IMG/VR virus record: IMGVR_UViG_3300036806_000165
Location: 1 to 44,983 of that record
Strand: one strand, 5' to 3'
Length of the DNA stretch: 44,983 nt
Source: a virus
Positions 23,398-30,924 of this stretch are shown here, piece after piece. Every line of letters begins with the position of its first letter. Positions within the stretch are counted from its first letter, which is position 1. The position numbers and the translations under genes were made by a program. The notes under the pieces are model-generated. The model did no database searches. It saw nothing but the letters and a program-made list of their open reading frames with translations, and was not told the DNA's origin.

Positions 23398-23426
23398 GGC
23401 CGCCGGCTCGCGCTGGCGGCCTTTTT
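23398..23426 (+). terminator. Terminator between converging operons
   Basis: GGCCGCC at 23398-23404 pairs with GGCGGCC at 23415-23421, then five T on the plus strand; A-rich sequence on the other side may let it serve both strands. It ends the lysis-region transcript and overlaps the end of the bet gene. Confidence 0.85.
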
Positions 23427-24535
23427 CATTTCTTCTTCGCCGCGCTGAGCGCCTTGGCCTTCGCGTTGCAGGCATCGACCCAGGGCTTCACATCGTCCGG
23501 CTTAAGTTGCGGCGTGACGTGGTCTTGCAGGTCATCGACCGTCCTGTCGAGTTTTGCGCCTTCGAGAGCCGCATATTGATCCCGGAGCCAGTCGCGGTAT
23601 GCGTCGTCGGCGACCGGAGGATCGACCTTTATAGGATCTGCGGCCACGGTCGGCTCGGCATCTTTGGGCAGATCGGGCACCACGGCTGGTTGTTCCGAGC
23701 CATCCTCGAACTCGCCATCGGCCTCATCCTCATCCTCATCCTCATCAGGAACATCGATGATCTCATTCTCATAGGGGAAACTTGTCGCCGCCGGCTTGGT
23801 TGTCTGCTCCGGGCGCTGCGTTGCGAATTTCTCCATGACCTGCTGGAAGATACGCCCTTCCATTTCCTCCGCCACAGGCACGTTGCCGAGCTCCTCGGTG
23901 AAGCCAAGCCGCAGCGCAGCAGCCTCGGCGCACTTGCCGATCATCTGATAAGGCGAGCGCTGCCAGCGGGCGTTTGGCACCTGCAGGCCCATCATCATCC
24001 CGTAGTATTCGAGGAAGCGGCATTGGGGGCCGTGAAACGGCACGCGCTCGCCCTCCACCATGCGATAGACGGTGACCTGCGCCCACTCCGGAAATGTTAG
24101 AGTCGCCTCCAGGATGCGTCCTTTCATTTTTCCTTTCTTCACTTCGGCTTTGAAAGTCATCGTTTTATCGGGACCGAACGCGACCGGATCATTGCCGGCA
24201 TATTGGCCAGTGCGATGCGCGGTGATGCGGTATTCGGTGATGGCGGGCCAGACAGTCTCGACCTCGCGGTGAAGATCGCTGTTCCACATCGGCACGATAT
24301 GGATTGGCTTCTTCATGATGTCGAGCTTGCGCGCCTTGCAATAGGAAAGGGCGAGGACGACAGCATCGGTGGTCTTCGCGGTCGGGTAAAGCGACTCGCA
24401 TAGAGCCTTCCAGGAAGCGACATCGATGCCGAACTTCTCGCCGATGGCGTCGTGGTAGGGAAGGCGCGGGCCGCGCAGGCGCCCGATCTCCTGGCGCGCG
24501 GTTGTGGCCGGCAATTGATCTGTCTTGGTGTTCAT
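23426..24535 (-). CDS. bet: Bet/RecT single-strand annealing protein
   Basis: The ATG at 24535 has a GAGAGGT site; 369 residues. Residues 30-90 (FGIDVASWKALCESLYPTAKTTDAVVLALSYCKARKLDIMKKPIH) carry the signature of the Bet/RecT annealing family, continuing through YRITAHRTGQYAG and a W-A-Q-V-T-V-Y region to about 230. The C-terminal 130 residues are a species-variable acidic tail with a run of Asp/Glu (PDEDEDEDEADGEFEDG) and a helical end, likely for partner binding. It acts in phage recombination and replication restart. Confidence 0.9.
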   Translation of the reverse strand: MNTKTDQLPATTARQEIGRLRGPRLPYHDAIGEKFGIDVASWKALCESLYPTAKTTDAVVLALSYCKARKLDIMKKPIHIVPMWNSDLHREVETVWPAITEYRITAHRTGQYAGNDPVAFGPDKTMTFKAEVKKGKMKGRILEATLTFPEWAQVTVYRMVEGERVPFHGPQCRFLEYYGMMMGLQVPNARWQRSPYQMIGKCAEAAALRLGFTEELGNVPVAEEMEGRIFQQVMEKFATQRPEQTTKPAATSFPYENEIIDVPDEDEDEDEADGEFEDGSEQPAVVPDLPKDAEPTVAADPIKVDPPVADDAYRDWLRDQYAALEGAKLDRTVDDLQDHVTPQLKPDDVKPWVDACNAKAKALSAAKKK

Positions 24536-24553
24536 TGGGTTACCTCTCAAGGG

Positions 24554-25669
24554 TTAAAGCGCGCGCGACTCGCTCACCTGTTCATATTTGACACCCGGAA
24601 CGTCGCGCCGTCCCGTCGCCATGCGTCTGCCGATTGCGATCTTGATCTCGTCGATATCCAGAAAGTCGGCCAGATATTCGGTCAGCGCCGCGTTCAGCGC
24701 CGGCCGGTCGGTCACGTCATAGACCCAGCGCTTCGCCAGCGTGTTGACGCTGCCATGCTCGCCCCGGCCGCGCGCGAGTTCGGCGTCTGTGACCGTCTCG
24801 GCCTTGCGCTCCAGCTTGCCAGCCCTGGCATCAGCGCGCACTGCATCATCCAGTTTGTTCTCGGTGGCCAGGGCCTCGCGGGCGGCCTTGTCGGCGGCGG
24901 CCTGGGCGGCTTCCGCCAGCCGGCGCTGCTCCTGCCGGGCCTGCCGGACCCGTTCCTTGGCGGCCAGCAGGGCGGCTTGCGCGGTCAGAACCTCATCGGA
25001 AGCCTTGGCGAATCCAGCCTCATCCCGGTCCCGGCGCGCTGCGGCCTTCCGGAGCTTGGCCTGGGCCAGCACGTTTTCGGCGTCCAATCGGATCTGCTCG
25101 ATTTCGTCCTGATTCTCCCGCGCCTCGGCCGCAGCCTGGTCGGCGGTGCGCTGGGCTTCCTCGGCCGCGATCTTGCGTTCCTCGGCCTGGGCGGCCTCCC
25201 GCGCCAGCCGCTCGGCTTCCTGCCGCTTGCGCAGCGCTTCGGCCTCCAGCGCACGCCTCGCCTCCTCCTTTTTCTTGTTGAGATATTCGTCCTGGGCGCC
25301 AGTGATGCGCTTCTTCAGCTTGTCCATGCTTTCCATCATGGCCTTGAAGAATGCATCGACCGTGGCGCCGCCCTTCTGGAATGGCTCTTTCTCAATCTTG
25401 CGGCCGCTATCGGCCTCGGCGTCCCAGCGCCGAATTTCCTTGATGAGATCGCCGACCTTGCCGCTGTCGATGTCGTTGGTGATGGTGGGCGGTGCCTCGT
25501 TGGCGCTGCGCACCAGTTCTTCGTAGCGGTCAACCACCTTGCTATAAGACCGCTTGAGATAAGGCGCGATGTCCTCCGGTGGCGTGACGCTGATCCGGAA
25601 ATCCTCCGGAACCATGCTGCTGTTGTCGCCGATGCCGGCGGCGCGTTCGATGGCTGGATCAAGGGTCAT
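24554..25669 (-). CDS. Coiled-coil protein of the recombination operon
   Basis: ATG 25669 with AGAGGA upstream, 371 residues. After 'IERAAGIGDNSS' and a conserved-looking region (RSYSKVVDRYEELVRSANEAP), residues 130-300 are a long Ala/Glu/Arg/Lys coiled coil. The C-terminus (WVYDVTDRPALNAALTEYLADFLD) is globular. Such proteins often stand beside annealing or nuclease genes in phages. No exonuclease is seen here, so this protein may be a partner of Bet, but that is inference. Confidence 0.8.
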   Translation of the reverse strand: MTLDPAIERAAGIGDNSSMVPEDFRISVTPPEDIAPYLKRSYSKVVDRYEELVRSANEAPPTITNDIDSGKVGDLIKEIRRWDAEADSGRKIEKEPFQKGGATVDAFFKAMMESMDKLKKRITGAQDEYLNKKKEEARRALEAEALRKRQEAERLAREAAQAEERKIAAEEAQRTADQAAAEARENQDEIEQIRLDAENVLAQAKLRKAAARRDRDEAGFAKASDEVLTAQAALLAAKERVRQARQEQRRLAEAAQAAADKAAREALATENKLDDAVRADARAGKLERKAETVTDAELARGRGEHGSVNTLAKRWVYDVTDRPALNAALTEYLADFLDIDEIKIAIGRRMATGRRDVPGVKYEQVSESRAL

Positions 25670-26088
25670 GCATTCCTCTTTGCGCGCCATCGCGGCGCCT
25701 TCACGGTTAAAAGATCGATCGGCTTGCGCGGGTCGGCCTCGGGCTGGTTCGTGCCCGCCGCCCATTCGCGCACGCGCGTCATGTGGGCATATTCCATGCG
25801 GCTAATCGGATTCTCGCAGAGTTGCAGCCAGACCTCATAGACGTTGAACCGCTCGCCGCCGATCTCGCAGCAGACTTCCTCGTCGGCCGTCAACTCGCCG
25901 TCCCGCATGAGTTGGCGCAGCCATATCTTGGCTGGAGCCATTGGGCCGCCAGCGACCAGGCGGCACTTATACCACCCAGGCCGAGGATCGTTTTCATCAA
26001 TCTCGGGAGGCTCGCCGAGCTTCATCCGCGCATGGAGCGCCGCACTGTACCAGGCATATGCATCCGAGCCCTTCGTTGGCGCGCGCAT
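25666..26088 (-). CDS. Unknown protein of the recombination operon (140 aa)
   Basis: ATGA overlap with the next gene and TGATG overlap with the preceding one make this a tightly coupled gene. The product is soluble with conserved-looking motifs (GWYKCRLVAGGPMAPAKIW, then CCEIGGERFNVYEVW), several Trp and two adjacent Cys. No family is recognised. It looks like a small phage domain that could contact a macromolecular partner. Confidence 0.75.
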   Translation of the reverse strand: MRAPTKGSDAYAWYSAALHARMKLGEPPEIDENDPRPGWYKCRLVAGGPMAPAKIWLRQLMRDGELTADEEVCCEIGGERFNVYEVWLQLCENPISRMEYAHMTRVREWAAGTNQPEADPRKPIDLLTVKAPRWRAKRNA

Positions 26089-26249
26089 CAGTTTGGTGCC
26101 GTCCAGAGAAGGAGGCTCGCTATAACAAGTCCCACGACAATAATTGTGACGATGATGAGCGGGGGAAGCGTTGCTGGCCGCGCCCGATGAAGCGGCGGCG
26201 GCTCATAGCAGGTGTGCGATTCCCAAGGGAATTTTTGATCTTCGGTCAT
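26088..26249 (-). CDS. Membrane peptide, first gene of the bet operon (53 aa)
   Basis: The ATG at 26249 has a GAGAGG site inside the leader AACCCTTGAGAGGT, the same leader found before bet. Its stop overlaps the next ATG. The N-terminal 28 residues are polar and Pro-rich; the rest is one membrane helix (LIIVTIIVVGLVIASLLLW). Coupling and leader reuse support a real gene. Confidence 0.65.
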   Translation of the reverse strand: MTEDQKFPWESHTCYEPPPLHRARPATLPPLIIVTIIVVGLVIASLLLWTAPN

Positions 26250-26387
26250 GTGAACCTCTCAAGGGTTGACGACATGGGCAGACTAAATGCCCAATTGCTC
26301 CAACGTCAAGCCCAGAATGTCCTATTTATCGGCATTTCCGTTAACCCAATATTGACAACCTTCCCAAATAGGGCGAAAAGCACTTCC
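26250..26387. promoter_or_regulatory. Divergent control region
   Basis: The minus-strand bet operon and the plus-strand Cro-like operon start from this 138-base gap, so promoters for both should lie here. A TTGACA is seen on the plus strand near 26352, and a TTGACG on the minus strand, but good -10 boxes at the right distance are not obvious. Operators for the Cro-like protein are expected here. Confidence 0.45.
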
Positions 26388-26585
26388 ATGAAATTGCAGG
26401 CATACCTCGATCTGAACGGCGTTTCATACGCTATTTTCGCCAAGACAACCAAGATTGCGAGCGCATCAGGGGTCCGAAAATGGGCCTTGGGAGAGCGTAT
26501 GCCGCGCCCCGCCGCGCTCCTAGCAATATGGAACGCCACCAAAGGGCAAGTGACCGCCGCGGACTTTCTGAGGGATAGAAAATGA
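26388..26585 (+). CDS. Cro-like small DNA-binding protein
   Basis: ATG 26388 gives 65 residues: MKLQAYLDLNGVSYAIFAKTT, then ASGVRKWALGERMPRPAALLAIWNATKG. The spacing of helices fits a short Cro/XRE-type HTH (skip-the-turn around residues 15-40). It is the first gene of the early plus-strand operon and faces the bet operon, the usual place for a lytic regulator. No CI-type partner with a cleavage domain was found. Confidence 0.7.
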   Translation: MKLQAYLDLNGVSYAIFAKTTKIASASGVRKWALGERMPRPAALLAIWNATKGQVTAADFLRDRK

Positions 26586-26695
26586 GCAATTGGCGCGACA
26601 AACACGCGGGCTGCGGCCTTCCACTGATGCTCATCAGTGCCGCACTATGGGCGGTCATCATCAGCACCTTTTTCTTCATTCGCTGGATCATCTAA
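26582..26695 (+). CDS. Membrane peptide (37 aa)
   Basis: ATGA overlap with the Cro-like gene. The product is polar for 12 residues and then a single hydrophobic helix (LPLMLISAALWAVIISTFFFI) ending RWII. Translational coupling supports expression. Role unknown. Confidence 0.65.
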   Translation: MSNWRDKHAGCGLPLMLISAALWAVIISTFFFIRWII

Positions 26696-26714
26696 CACTG
26701 AAAGGGAACTTGGC

Positions 26715-27275
26715 ATGGCGAGCAAAAAGAAAGCATCAAAGCCGAAGCGCAAATCCAAAGCCGAGTCGATGACCGGCAAGAAAGCGGCCGAGGTCGAGGT
26801 CCGCACCATTGGCGACAATTCGCAATTGCCGCTCCCGAAGCCAGACGACTACAAGCACCATATGAAAACGATCAAGGGCGCGCTTGATCGCGTGGAGACC
26901 GCAAAGTCGCTATTGAACCACGCGAAGTCAGCAGCGAACAAATCCTGTCCTGGCATGGCTGACAGCATCAAGCAGACATTGCAGATCGAGCGCGAGAACG
27001 ATCCGGCGGCGCTGCAGAAACGCCTCGAAATGCTCGGCATCGGCCTGGATGTCATCGGCCATACACTGCAGCTCACGGTCTGGGATACACTGGCCGGCGA
27101 CGAGGAAGACATGGTCTATAAGCGCGGGCACGCCGATGGCGCGGCTGGGCGCACAGCATCCAACAAGTATCCTGAAAATTCGACGTTAGCCGAGACTTAT
27201 GCCCGCGGCTGGCGCGATGGCACGGCGAGCAATCTTGGATTGACGGCTGAGCAGGCGGAGGCAGCAGAACAATGA
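26715..27275 (+). CDS. Helical protein with RMF-like C-terminus
   Basis: ATG 26715 after AAAGGGA, 186 residues. A Lys-rich N-terminus (KKKASKPKRKSKAES) precedes a helical region at about 45-125. The last 50 residues (VYKRGHADGAAGRTASNKYPENS..., ARGWRDGTAS) resemble ribosome modulation factor/CrpP-like modules (Y-x-x-G-x-x-A-G ... W-x-x-G). The combination could bind nucleic acid or ribosomes. The stop overlaps the next start. Confidence 0.65.
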   Translation: MASKKKASKPKRKSKAESMTGKKAAEVEVRTIGDNSQLPLPKPDDYKHHMKTIKGALDRVETAKSLLNHAKSAANKSCPGMADSIKQTLQIERENDPAALQKRLEMLGIGLDVIGHTLQLTVWDTLAGDEEDMVYKRGHADGAAGRTASNKYPENSTLAETYARGWRDGTASNLGLTAEQAEAAEQ

Positions 27276-27445
27276 TCCACATTGGTTGGCCTCAGGGGAT
27301 TATGATCACCCTTCTTTTCCTCGGGCTTCTGATCTATGCCGTGAAAGATGGCGAACCAAGAACGGATAAATGGAAATTCTCCATCAAGGCCGTTGATGTG
27401 ATGATAATTCTGGGCCTGCTTTATTGGGGCGGCTTTTTCAACTAG
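27272..27445 (+). CDS. Small two-helix membrane protein (57 aa)
   Basis: ATGA overlap with the previous gene. The product has two hydrophobic helices around a charged loop (MITLLFLGLLIYAVKDGEPRTDKWKF, then VDVMIILGLLYWGGFF). The 'KDGEP...LLYWGGFF' plan is common in small phage membrane proteins. Function unknown. Confidence 0.8.
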   Translation: MIHIGWPQGIMITLLFLGLLIYAVKDGEPRTDKWKFSIKAVDVMIILGLLYWGGFFN

Positions 27446-27461
27446 CAAAAAGGAACACATA

Positions 27462-27656
27462 ATGACGCCTGAAACCAAACCGCCGAAGGCCCGCCGCAAG
27501 GATGCCTATATCTCCCGCCTCATAATCTCAATCCCGCTCAATCCGATGACGCCGGAAAGCTTCGCCGATGCCGTGAAGGCAATCGAAGGATTGAGCGCAG
27601 CATTGCCGGAGGCGGCCATCATCACCGTGAACGGCGCCAGCATCGGCAAGGTGTGA
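27462..27656 (+). CDS. Small unknown protein (64 aa)
   Basis: AAAAAGGA precedes ATG 27462, and the stop overlaps the resolvase ATG (TGATG). The product has a basic N-terminus and an alpha/beta middle (SRLIISIPLNPMTPESFADAVKAIEGL..., AAIITVNGASIG). No family is recognised; coupling to the RuvC-like gene suggests a linked role in DNA metabolism. Confidence 0.75.
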   Translation: MTPETKPPKARRKDAYISRLIISIPLNPMTPESFADAVKAIEGLSAALPEAAIITVNGASIGKV

Positions 27657-28159
27657 TGCTGCTCGCCATCGACGCCAGCACATCGGCGACCGGCTATGCG
27701 TTCGGCACCGAGAAAGATGGTGCGCCGCGCTGCGGCCTGTGGAAACTGCCTGGCGGCGCCGATCTGGTATTCGACCGGACGTTGGCAATAATCAGCGAGA
27801 GTGTTTCGCAGCTTTGCAATCTGATCAAGCCTAACTCGGTGGTGATTGAGGCGCCGCTGCTGCTGGTCGATAGTGAACACAGCGCCTATACCACCGGGCT
27901 GCTGGTGCAACTCACCGGAGCCGTCCGAGCCGCTGCCGCCCGCGCCGGTGCCACCACGTCGCTGGCCGCCGTCTCGACCGTCCGCAAGACCTTCATTGGC
28001 GAACGCGGCATCGGGCGGGCTGAGGCCAAACGCAAGGTCATGGAACGCTGCCGGATGCTTGGCTGGGATCACCATGGCAGCGACGATATAGCCGACGCGA
28101 TGGCGACTTGGTATCATGCCATGGCCACGCGGTATCCGAAGTGGAAGCCTGGGAAATGA
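27656..28159 (+). CDS. RuvC-like Holliday junction resolvase
   Basis: 167 residues from the TGATG start. The RNase H-fold signature is clear: D6 in MLLAIDASTSATGYA, E65 in SVVIEAPL, and the acidic pair near D143/D147 in HHGSDDIADAMATW. These are the metal-binding catalytic residues of RuvC. It should resolve branched DNA before packaging and complements the Bet annealing protein encoded on the other strand. Confidence 0.9.
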   Translation: MLLAIDASTSATGYAFGTEKDGAPRCGLWKLPGGADLVFDRTLAIISESVSQLCNLIKPNSVVIEAPLLLVDSEHSAYTTGLLVQLTGAVRAAAARAGATTSLAAVSTVRKTFIGERGIGRAEAKRKVMERCRMLGWDHHGSDDIADAMATWYHAMATRYPKWKPGK

Positions 28160-28371
28160 CTTTCGATCCGACCAAACCTGCCACCACGCGCGACGGACGC
28201 TTTCATGCGCGGTTTGTTCAAGCGCGCCGCAGCGGCGGGTATATATTCAAGCTGCTCGGCTTCAAGCGTGATGATGGTATCGACCAGGATGTCGCCTACC
28301 GTGATGATGGAACACTCGCCGCAAGTATCGCGCCAAGCCACCTTGATCTGGTGAATGATGAATTGCCGTGA
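28156..28371 (+). CDS. Small unknown protein (71 aa)
   Basis: ATGA overlap with the resolvase. The product is soluble, with a short basic stretch (FHARFVQARRSGGYIFKLLGFKRDDG) and an acidic C-terminus. No family is recognised. Confidence 0.7.
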   Translation: MTFDPTKPATTRDGRFHARFVQARRSGGYIFKLLGFKRDDGIDQDVAYRDDGTLAASIAPSHLDLVNDELP

Positions 28372-28378
28372 AGAACAG

Positions 28379-28663
28379 ATGATGGTGCTGATTGAACGCC
28401 ACGCCGGGATGCGGTTCCCTAGCAATGATTTGTTGCCACCGAATGGGTCTGCAACCCTTCGAGAACTTGCGAGGATGGTCGCTATCCTGATTGAGATTTC
28501 CGGTCGGAACTTTCGCCAAATAACGATTTTGACTGGCGCGCTCGCAGGATTGAAATCGGCGCCGAACCCGCTCGGCCATCGTACATATCGAGTAATTGGA
28601 CGGACTGATCTGACGAACGGCGAGCCACCGAAACGACATGCGCGCTGGACAAAATATGGTTGA
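28379..28663 (+). CDS. Small unknown protein (94 aa)
   Basis: Start choice is uncertain: ATGs at 28355, 28358, 28379 and 28382 are all in frame, and none has a clear ribosome site. The product has a helical middle (SATLRELARMVAILIEISGRNF) and a basic C-terminus. It is in the same operon and overlaps the next gene by 8 bases. No family is recognised. Confidence 0.6.
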   Translation: MMVLIERHAGMRFPSNDLLPPNGSATLRELARMVAILIEISGRNFRQITILTGALAGLKSAPNPLGHRTYRVIGRTDLTNGEPPKRHARWTKYG

Positions 28664-28964
28664 TCGCCTCCGCTTTCCCAATCTGCGGGCCGGCGCATCG
28701 TTCGATTTCTCGCATGGCGGCGTTGATTATCATGCCATCGTCAACTGGTTCGAGAACGCAAGCATCGGTGAAATCTTCCTGGACGCCGGCAAGACGGGAT
28801 CAGCGGCAGACATAATCGCCGACGAGGCTGCGGTCGTATTCTCGCTCGCGCGCCAACATGGAACGCCTCTTGATGTGTTGCGCGACGCGCTGCCAAAACT
28901 TCCTGATGGATCGCCGGCCGGGCCGCTGGGGCTCGCGCTGGAAATAGCGGAGAGGAGAAAATGA
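28656..28964 (+). CDS. TSCPD-like domain protein
   Basis: 102 residues from ATG 28656 (an in-frame ATG at 28638 is an alternative). The pattern 'FSHGGVDYHAIVNWFENASIGEIFLDAGKTGS', then 'VFSLARQHGTPLDVLRDALPK' and 'DGSPAGPLGLALEIAER' fits the TSCPD domain found alone or at the C-terminus of class II ribonucleotide reductases. Free-standing copies are common in alphaproteobacterial phages. It may modulate nucleotide reduction, but no reductase is encoded here. Confidence 0.75.
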   Translation: MVDRLRFPNLRAGASFDFSHGGVDYHAIVNWFENASIGEIFLDAGKTGSAADIIADEAAVVFSLARQHGTPLDVLRDALPKLPDGSPAGPLGLALEIAERRK

Positions 28965-29188
28965 CAGTCCTGGATACTGAGACGCGATCGAACATCGCGC
29001 AACTTCTCGCCGGTAGGTGCGCCGAGGAGATCAATTCCAACGCTTTACGGCTGGAGAATTGGCGCCGCAGATTATTCCGCGATCCGATAGACGTTCCAGA
29101 CACGCGCGACCCTCCGAAATGGCCGTGCATCCGAGCGAGCATTTCATCGGCGACAATCACACGGCTCAAATCGAAGGTGCGCGCATGA
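28961..29188 (+). CDS. Small unknown protein (75 aa)
   Basis: ATGA overlap with the TSCPD-like gene. The product is Arg-rich and helical at first (TRSNIAQLLAGRCAEEIN), then Pro-rich (DPIDVPDTRDPPKWPCIRA). No family is recognised. It ends with an ATGA overlap to a 9-codon frame. Confidence 0.7.
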   Translation: MTVLDTETRSNIAQLLAGRCAEEINSNALRLENWRRRLFRDPIDVPDTRDPPKWPCIRASISSATITRLKSKVRA

Positions 29189-29214
29189 CAAAGCGCAATG
29201 GGACATACAAATAA
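29185..29214 (+). CDS. Possible 9-aa micro-frame
   Basis: ATGA at 29185 overlaps the previous stop, and nine codons follow before TAA. It may serve translational coupling, or may be chance. No product role is claimed. Confidence 0.2.
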   Translation: MTKRNGTYK

Positions 29215-29227
29215 CGGAGAAACGCTA

Positions 29228-29530
29228 ATGACAAAAAAAGCAGGTCTACCTTGGACTAAGGAAGATGGTGTCGACGATATAGAATTTGCATTTGCATGTG
29301 GATTTGCTTCGGGATGGAGAGAACGTGCAAGAGAAGACGGACGCCACATGGTTCGGACATATAAGCGATTATCGCCCGATGCGCAGCCAATTATCCATCA
29401 AATGCTATTAACATTTGGGATGCAATATTATTTGGACGCCTCATGGGATCCCCATGATGTCGACTTGAAATACCCCGAACAGCATTATGTCGCTTACAAA
29501 AAACAGTTGGCGATGGAATATAAGAAATGA
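29228..29530 (+). CDS. Unknown protein with AT-rich codons (100 aa)
   Basis: GGAGAAACG precedes ATG 29228. The product has an aromatic/helical composition (FAFACGFASGWRERARED..., IIHQMLLTFGMQYYLDASWDPHDVD). Codons are clearly richer in A/T at the third position than in flanking genes, a sign of separate origin. No family is recognised. Its stop overlaps the next ATG. Confidence 0.75.
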   Translation: MTKKAGLPWTKEDGVDDIEFAFACGFASGWRERAREDGRHMVRTYKRLSPDAQPIIHQMLLTFGMQYYLDASWDPHDVDLKYPEQHYVAYKKQLAMEYKK

Positions 29531-29802
29531 TCGACCGTTTCGGCAATGATGTGCGCGTCAGCTTCACCGAGGTTGAGGATGTATGGATCGCCGCTGCAGC
29601 TACCCTGCCTAAACTCGAACGCCTCGCGGCGCTGGTGGATATCGCGGCGATGACCGGGCATCGCTACCACAGGATTTACGACCGGATGCTAAAACTCAGA
29701 ACGCTCGCACCAGCACCAATGCCCATAAAGACGGCCACCCTGGTGCCGGTGATCCCACCAATCCGACCGCCCTCGCGCGAGCGACTGATGGCCGGGAGGT
29801 GA
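29527..29802 (+). CDS. Small unknown protein (91 aa)
   Basis: ATGA overlap at the start and TGATG at the end. An alpha-helical N-terminal half (FTEVEDVWIAAAATLPKLERLAALVDI) is followed by a Pro-rich, basic tail. GC-rich codons return. No family is recognised. Confidence 0.75.
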   Translation: MIDRFGNDVRVSFTEVEDVWIAAAATLPKLERLAALVDIAAMTGHRYHRIYDRMLKLRTLAPAPMPIKTATLVPVIPPIRPPSRERLMAGR

Positions 29803-29975
29803 TGATGGACGGAAACAAATGCCCAAAATGCGGTGAGACGATGATCCGCAGCTCCCGCGCCGAGGACTACAAGCAAAAGCCAAATCCCAAGAAAAAATAT
29901 TGGTTCAAATATTGGGACCACTGCGCAAACTGCCGTCACGTCCAGCACTACGAGGAAGCCAAAGTGCGGACTTGA
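29802..29975 (+). CDS. Small zinc-ribbon protein (57 aa)
   Basis: TGATG overlap and a GGGAGG site support the start at 29802 (29805 is also possible). The Cys pairs KCPKC (residues 7 and 10) and CANC (41 and 44) form a C-x2-C...C-x2-C zinc ribbon with a Lys/Tyr-rich loop. Such small ribbons often bind nucleic acid or partner proteins. Confidence 0.75.
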   Translation: MMDGNKCPKCGETMIRSSRAEDYKQKPNPKKKYWFKYWDHCANCRHVQHYEEAKVRT

Positions 29976-30098
29976 CGCGGCGGCGATAGCGGTTCCACTG
30001 TGGTGTCGCCGGGTTGATCTCCGGCGGAATAAGGCATCGGGCCGGGCGGGTGATCCCTTTCCGCTTTGTCCGGCCGATGACCCTTGAAAGGGGTTAAA

Positions 30099-30821
30099 AT
30101 GACATCTGATGGCGGACACTGGATGCCCCTTTACTGGGCAGAATATCTTGCCGACACCACTCACCTCACAACATTCCAGCACGGAATGTACCTGCTTTTG
30201 ATCGGCGCTTATTGGCGCCGCGGAGGCCCGATTCCGTCCGATCCAGACTTCCTCGTTAACGTAGCAAGAACGTCAAAAGACAAGCTAGCAAGATATGGAA
30301 AACCTGTCCTAGCCATGTTCACTTGCGAGAATGGCTTGCTTCACCATAAACGCATTGATAATGAACTACTTAGGTCTAGCACCCGCTTAGCGGCTGCTGT
30401 GGCGAACGGTAGAGCGGGCGGGTTAGCAAAATCCAAGCTATCTACATCTACATCTACAAGTACAAAAGAAGAAGTAAGAAGTAAGAGCGCCGCTCACGCG
30501 GCGATTTTCGATTCTAATTTCAATCGGTTCTGGGAAGTGTTCCCCCGGAAGGATGGTTCGAAGACTGCCGCCCAAACCGCGTTCCTCGCATGTGGCCTCG
30601 ACCTCGAGATCATCATCGATGGGGCAAAGGCCTACGCAGTATCCGACGAGGCCCAACGCGATGAAGGAAAGTTTTCGGTTGGCGCATTACGCTGGCTGCA
30701 GGAAAAGCGTTGGCTTGGCCACCCAAAACTGCCATCGCCGCAGGAAATGGCCGAAAACTTGGACAGAGCTGATAGGCTGTTGCGCCGAGGAAAATACGCC
30801 GAAAAGTACGGCTCGACCTGA
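30099..30821 (+). CDS. DUF1376 replication-type protein
   Basis: AAAGGGG precedes ATG 30099; 240 residues. Residues 8-105 match DUF1376 (MPLYWAEYLADTTHLTTFQHGMYLLLIGAYWRRGGPIP, then ARTSKDKLARYGKPVLAMF and HHKRIDNELL), typical of phage replication initiators or helicase loaders. A Ser/Thr linker at about 115-125 is encoded by a six-base repeat. The C-terminal domain (FNRFWEVFPRKDGSKTAAQTAF) is also common in such proteins. A DnaA box lies 32 bases downstream. Confidence 0.8.
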   Translation: MTSDGGHWMPLYWAEYLADTTHLTTFQHGMYLLLIGAYWRRGGPIPSDPDFLVNVARTSKDKLARYGKPVLAMFTCENGLLHHKRIDNELLRSSTRLAAAVANGRAGGLAKSKLSTSTSTSTKEEVRSKSAAHAAIFDSNFNRFWEVFPRKDGSKTAAQTAFLACGLDLEIIIDGAKAYAVSDEAQRDEGKFSVGALRWLQEKRWLGHPKLPSPQEMAENLDRADRLLRRGKYAEKYGST

Positions 30822-30852
30822 ACGACTCGCCATCGAATCAGAAACATCGCCC

Positions 30853-30861
30853 TGTGGATAA
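30853..30861 (-). promoter_or_regulatory. DnaA box
   Basis: TGTGGATAA is the exact reverse complement of the consensus TTATCCACA. It lies just after the replication gene and before the late switch. I found only this perfect copy nearby, so an origin is possible but not shown. Confidence 0.5.
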
Positions 30862-30873
30862 CTTTGCGTCAAT

Positions 30874-30901
30874 TTGCGCTTGCACAATCTCATGCTAATA
30901 A
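30874..30901 (+). promoter_or_regulatory. Possible promoter of the NusG-like gene
   Basis: TTGCGC at 30874-30879 and TAATAA at 30896-30901 are 16 bases apart and directly precede the TTG start at 30925. The match is moderate. Confidence 0.4.
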
Positions 30902-30924
30902 TCTTGCCCTGTTCGGAGGGGCGA

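Noticed and set aside
24452-25840. Long plus-strand open frame (462 residues)
   Set aside because: It is antisense to the coiled-coil and neighbouring genes. The minus frames have ribosome sites, couplings and sensible proteins; the plus frame is a by-product of GC-rich codons.
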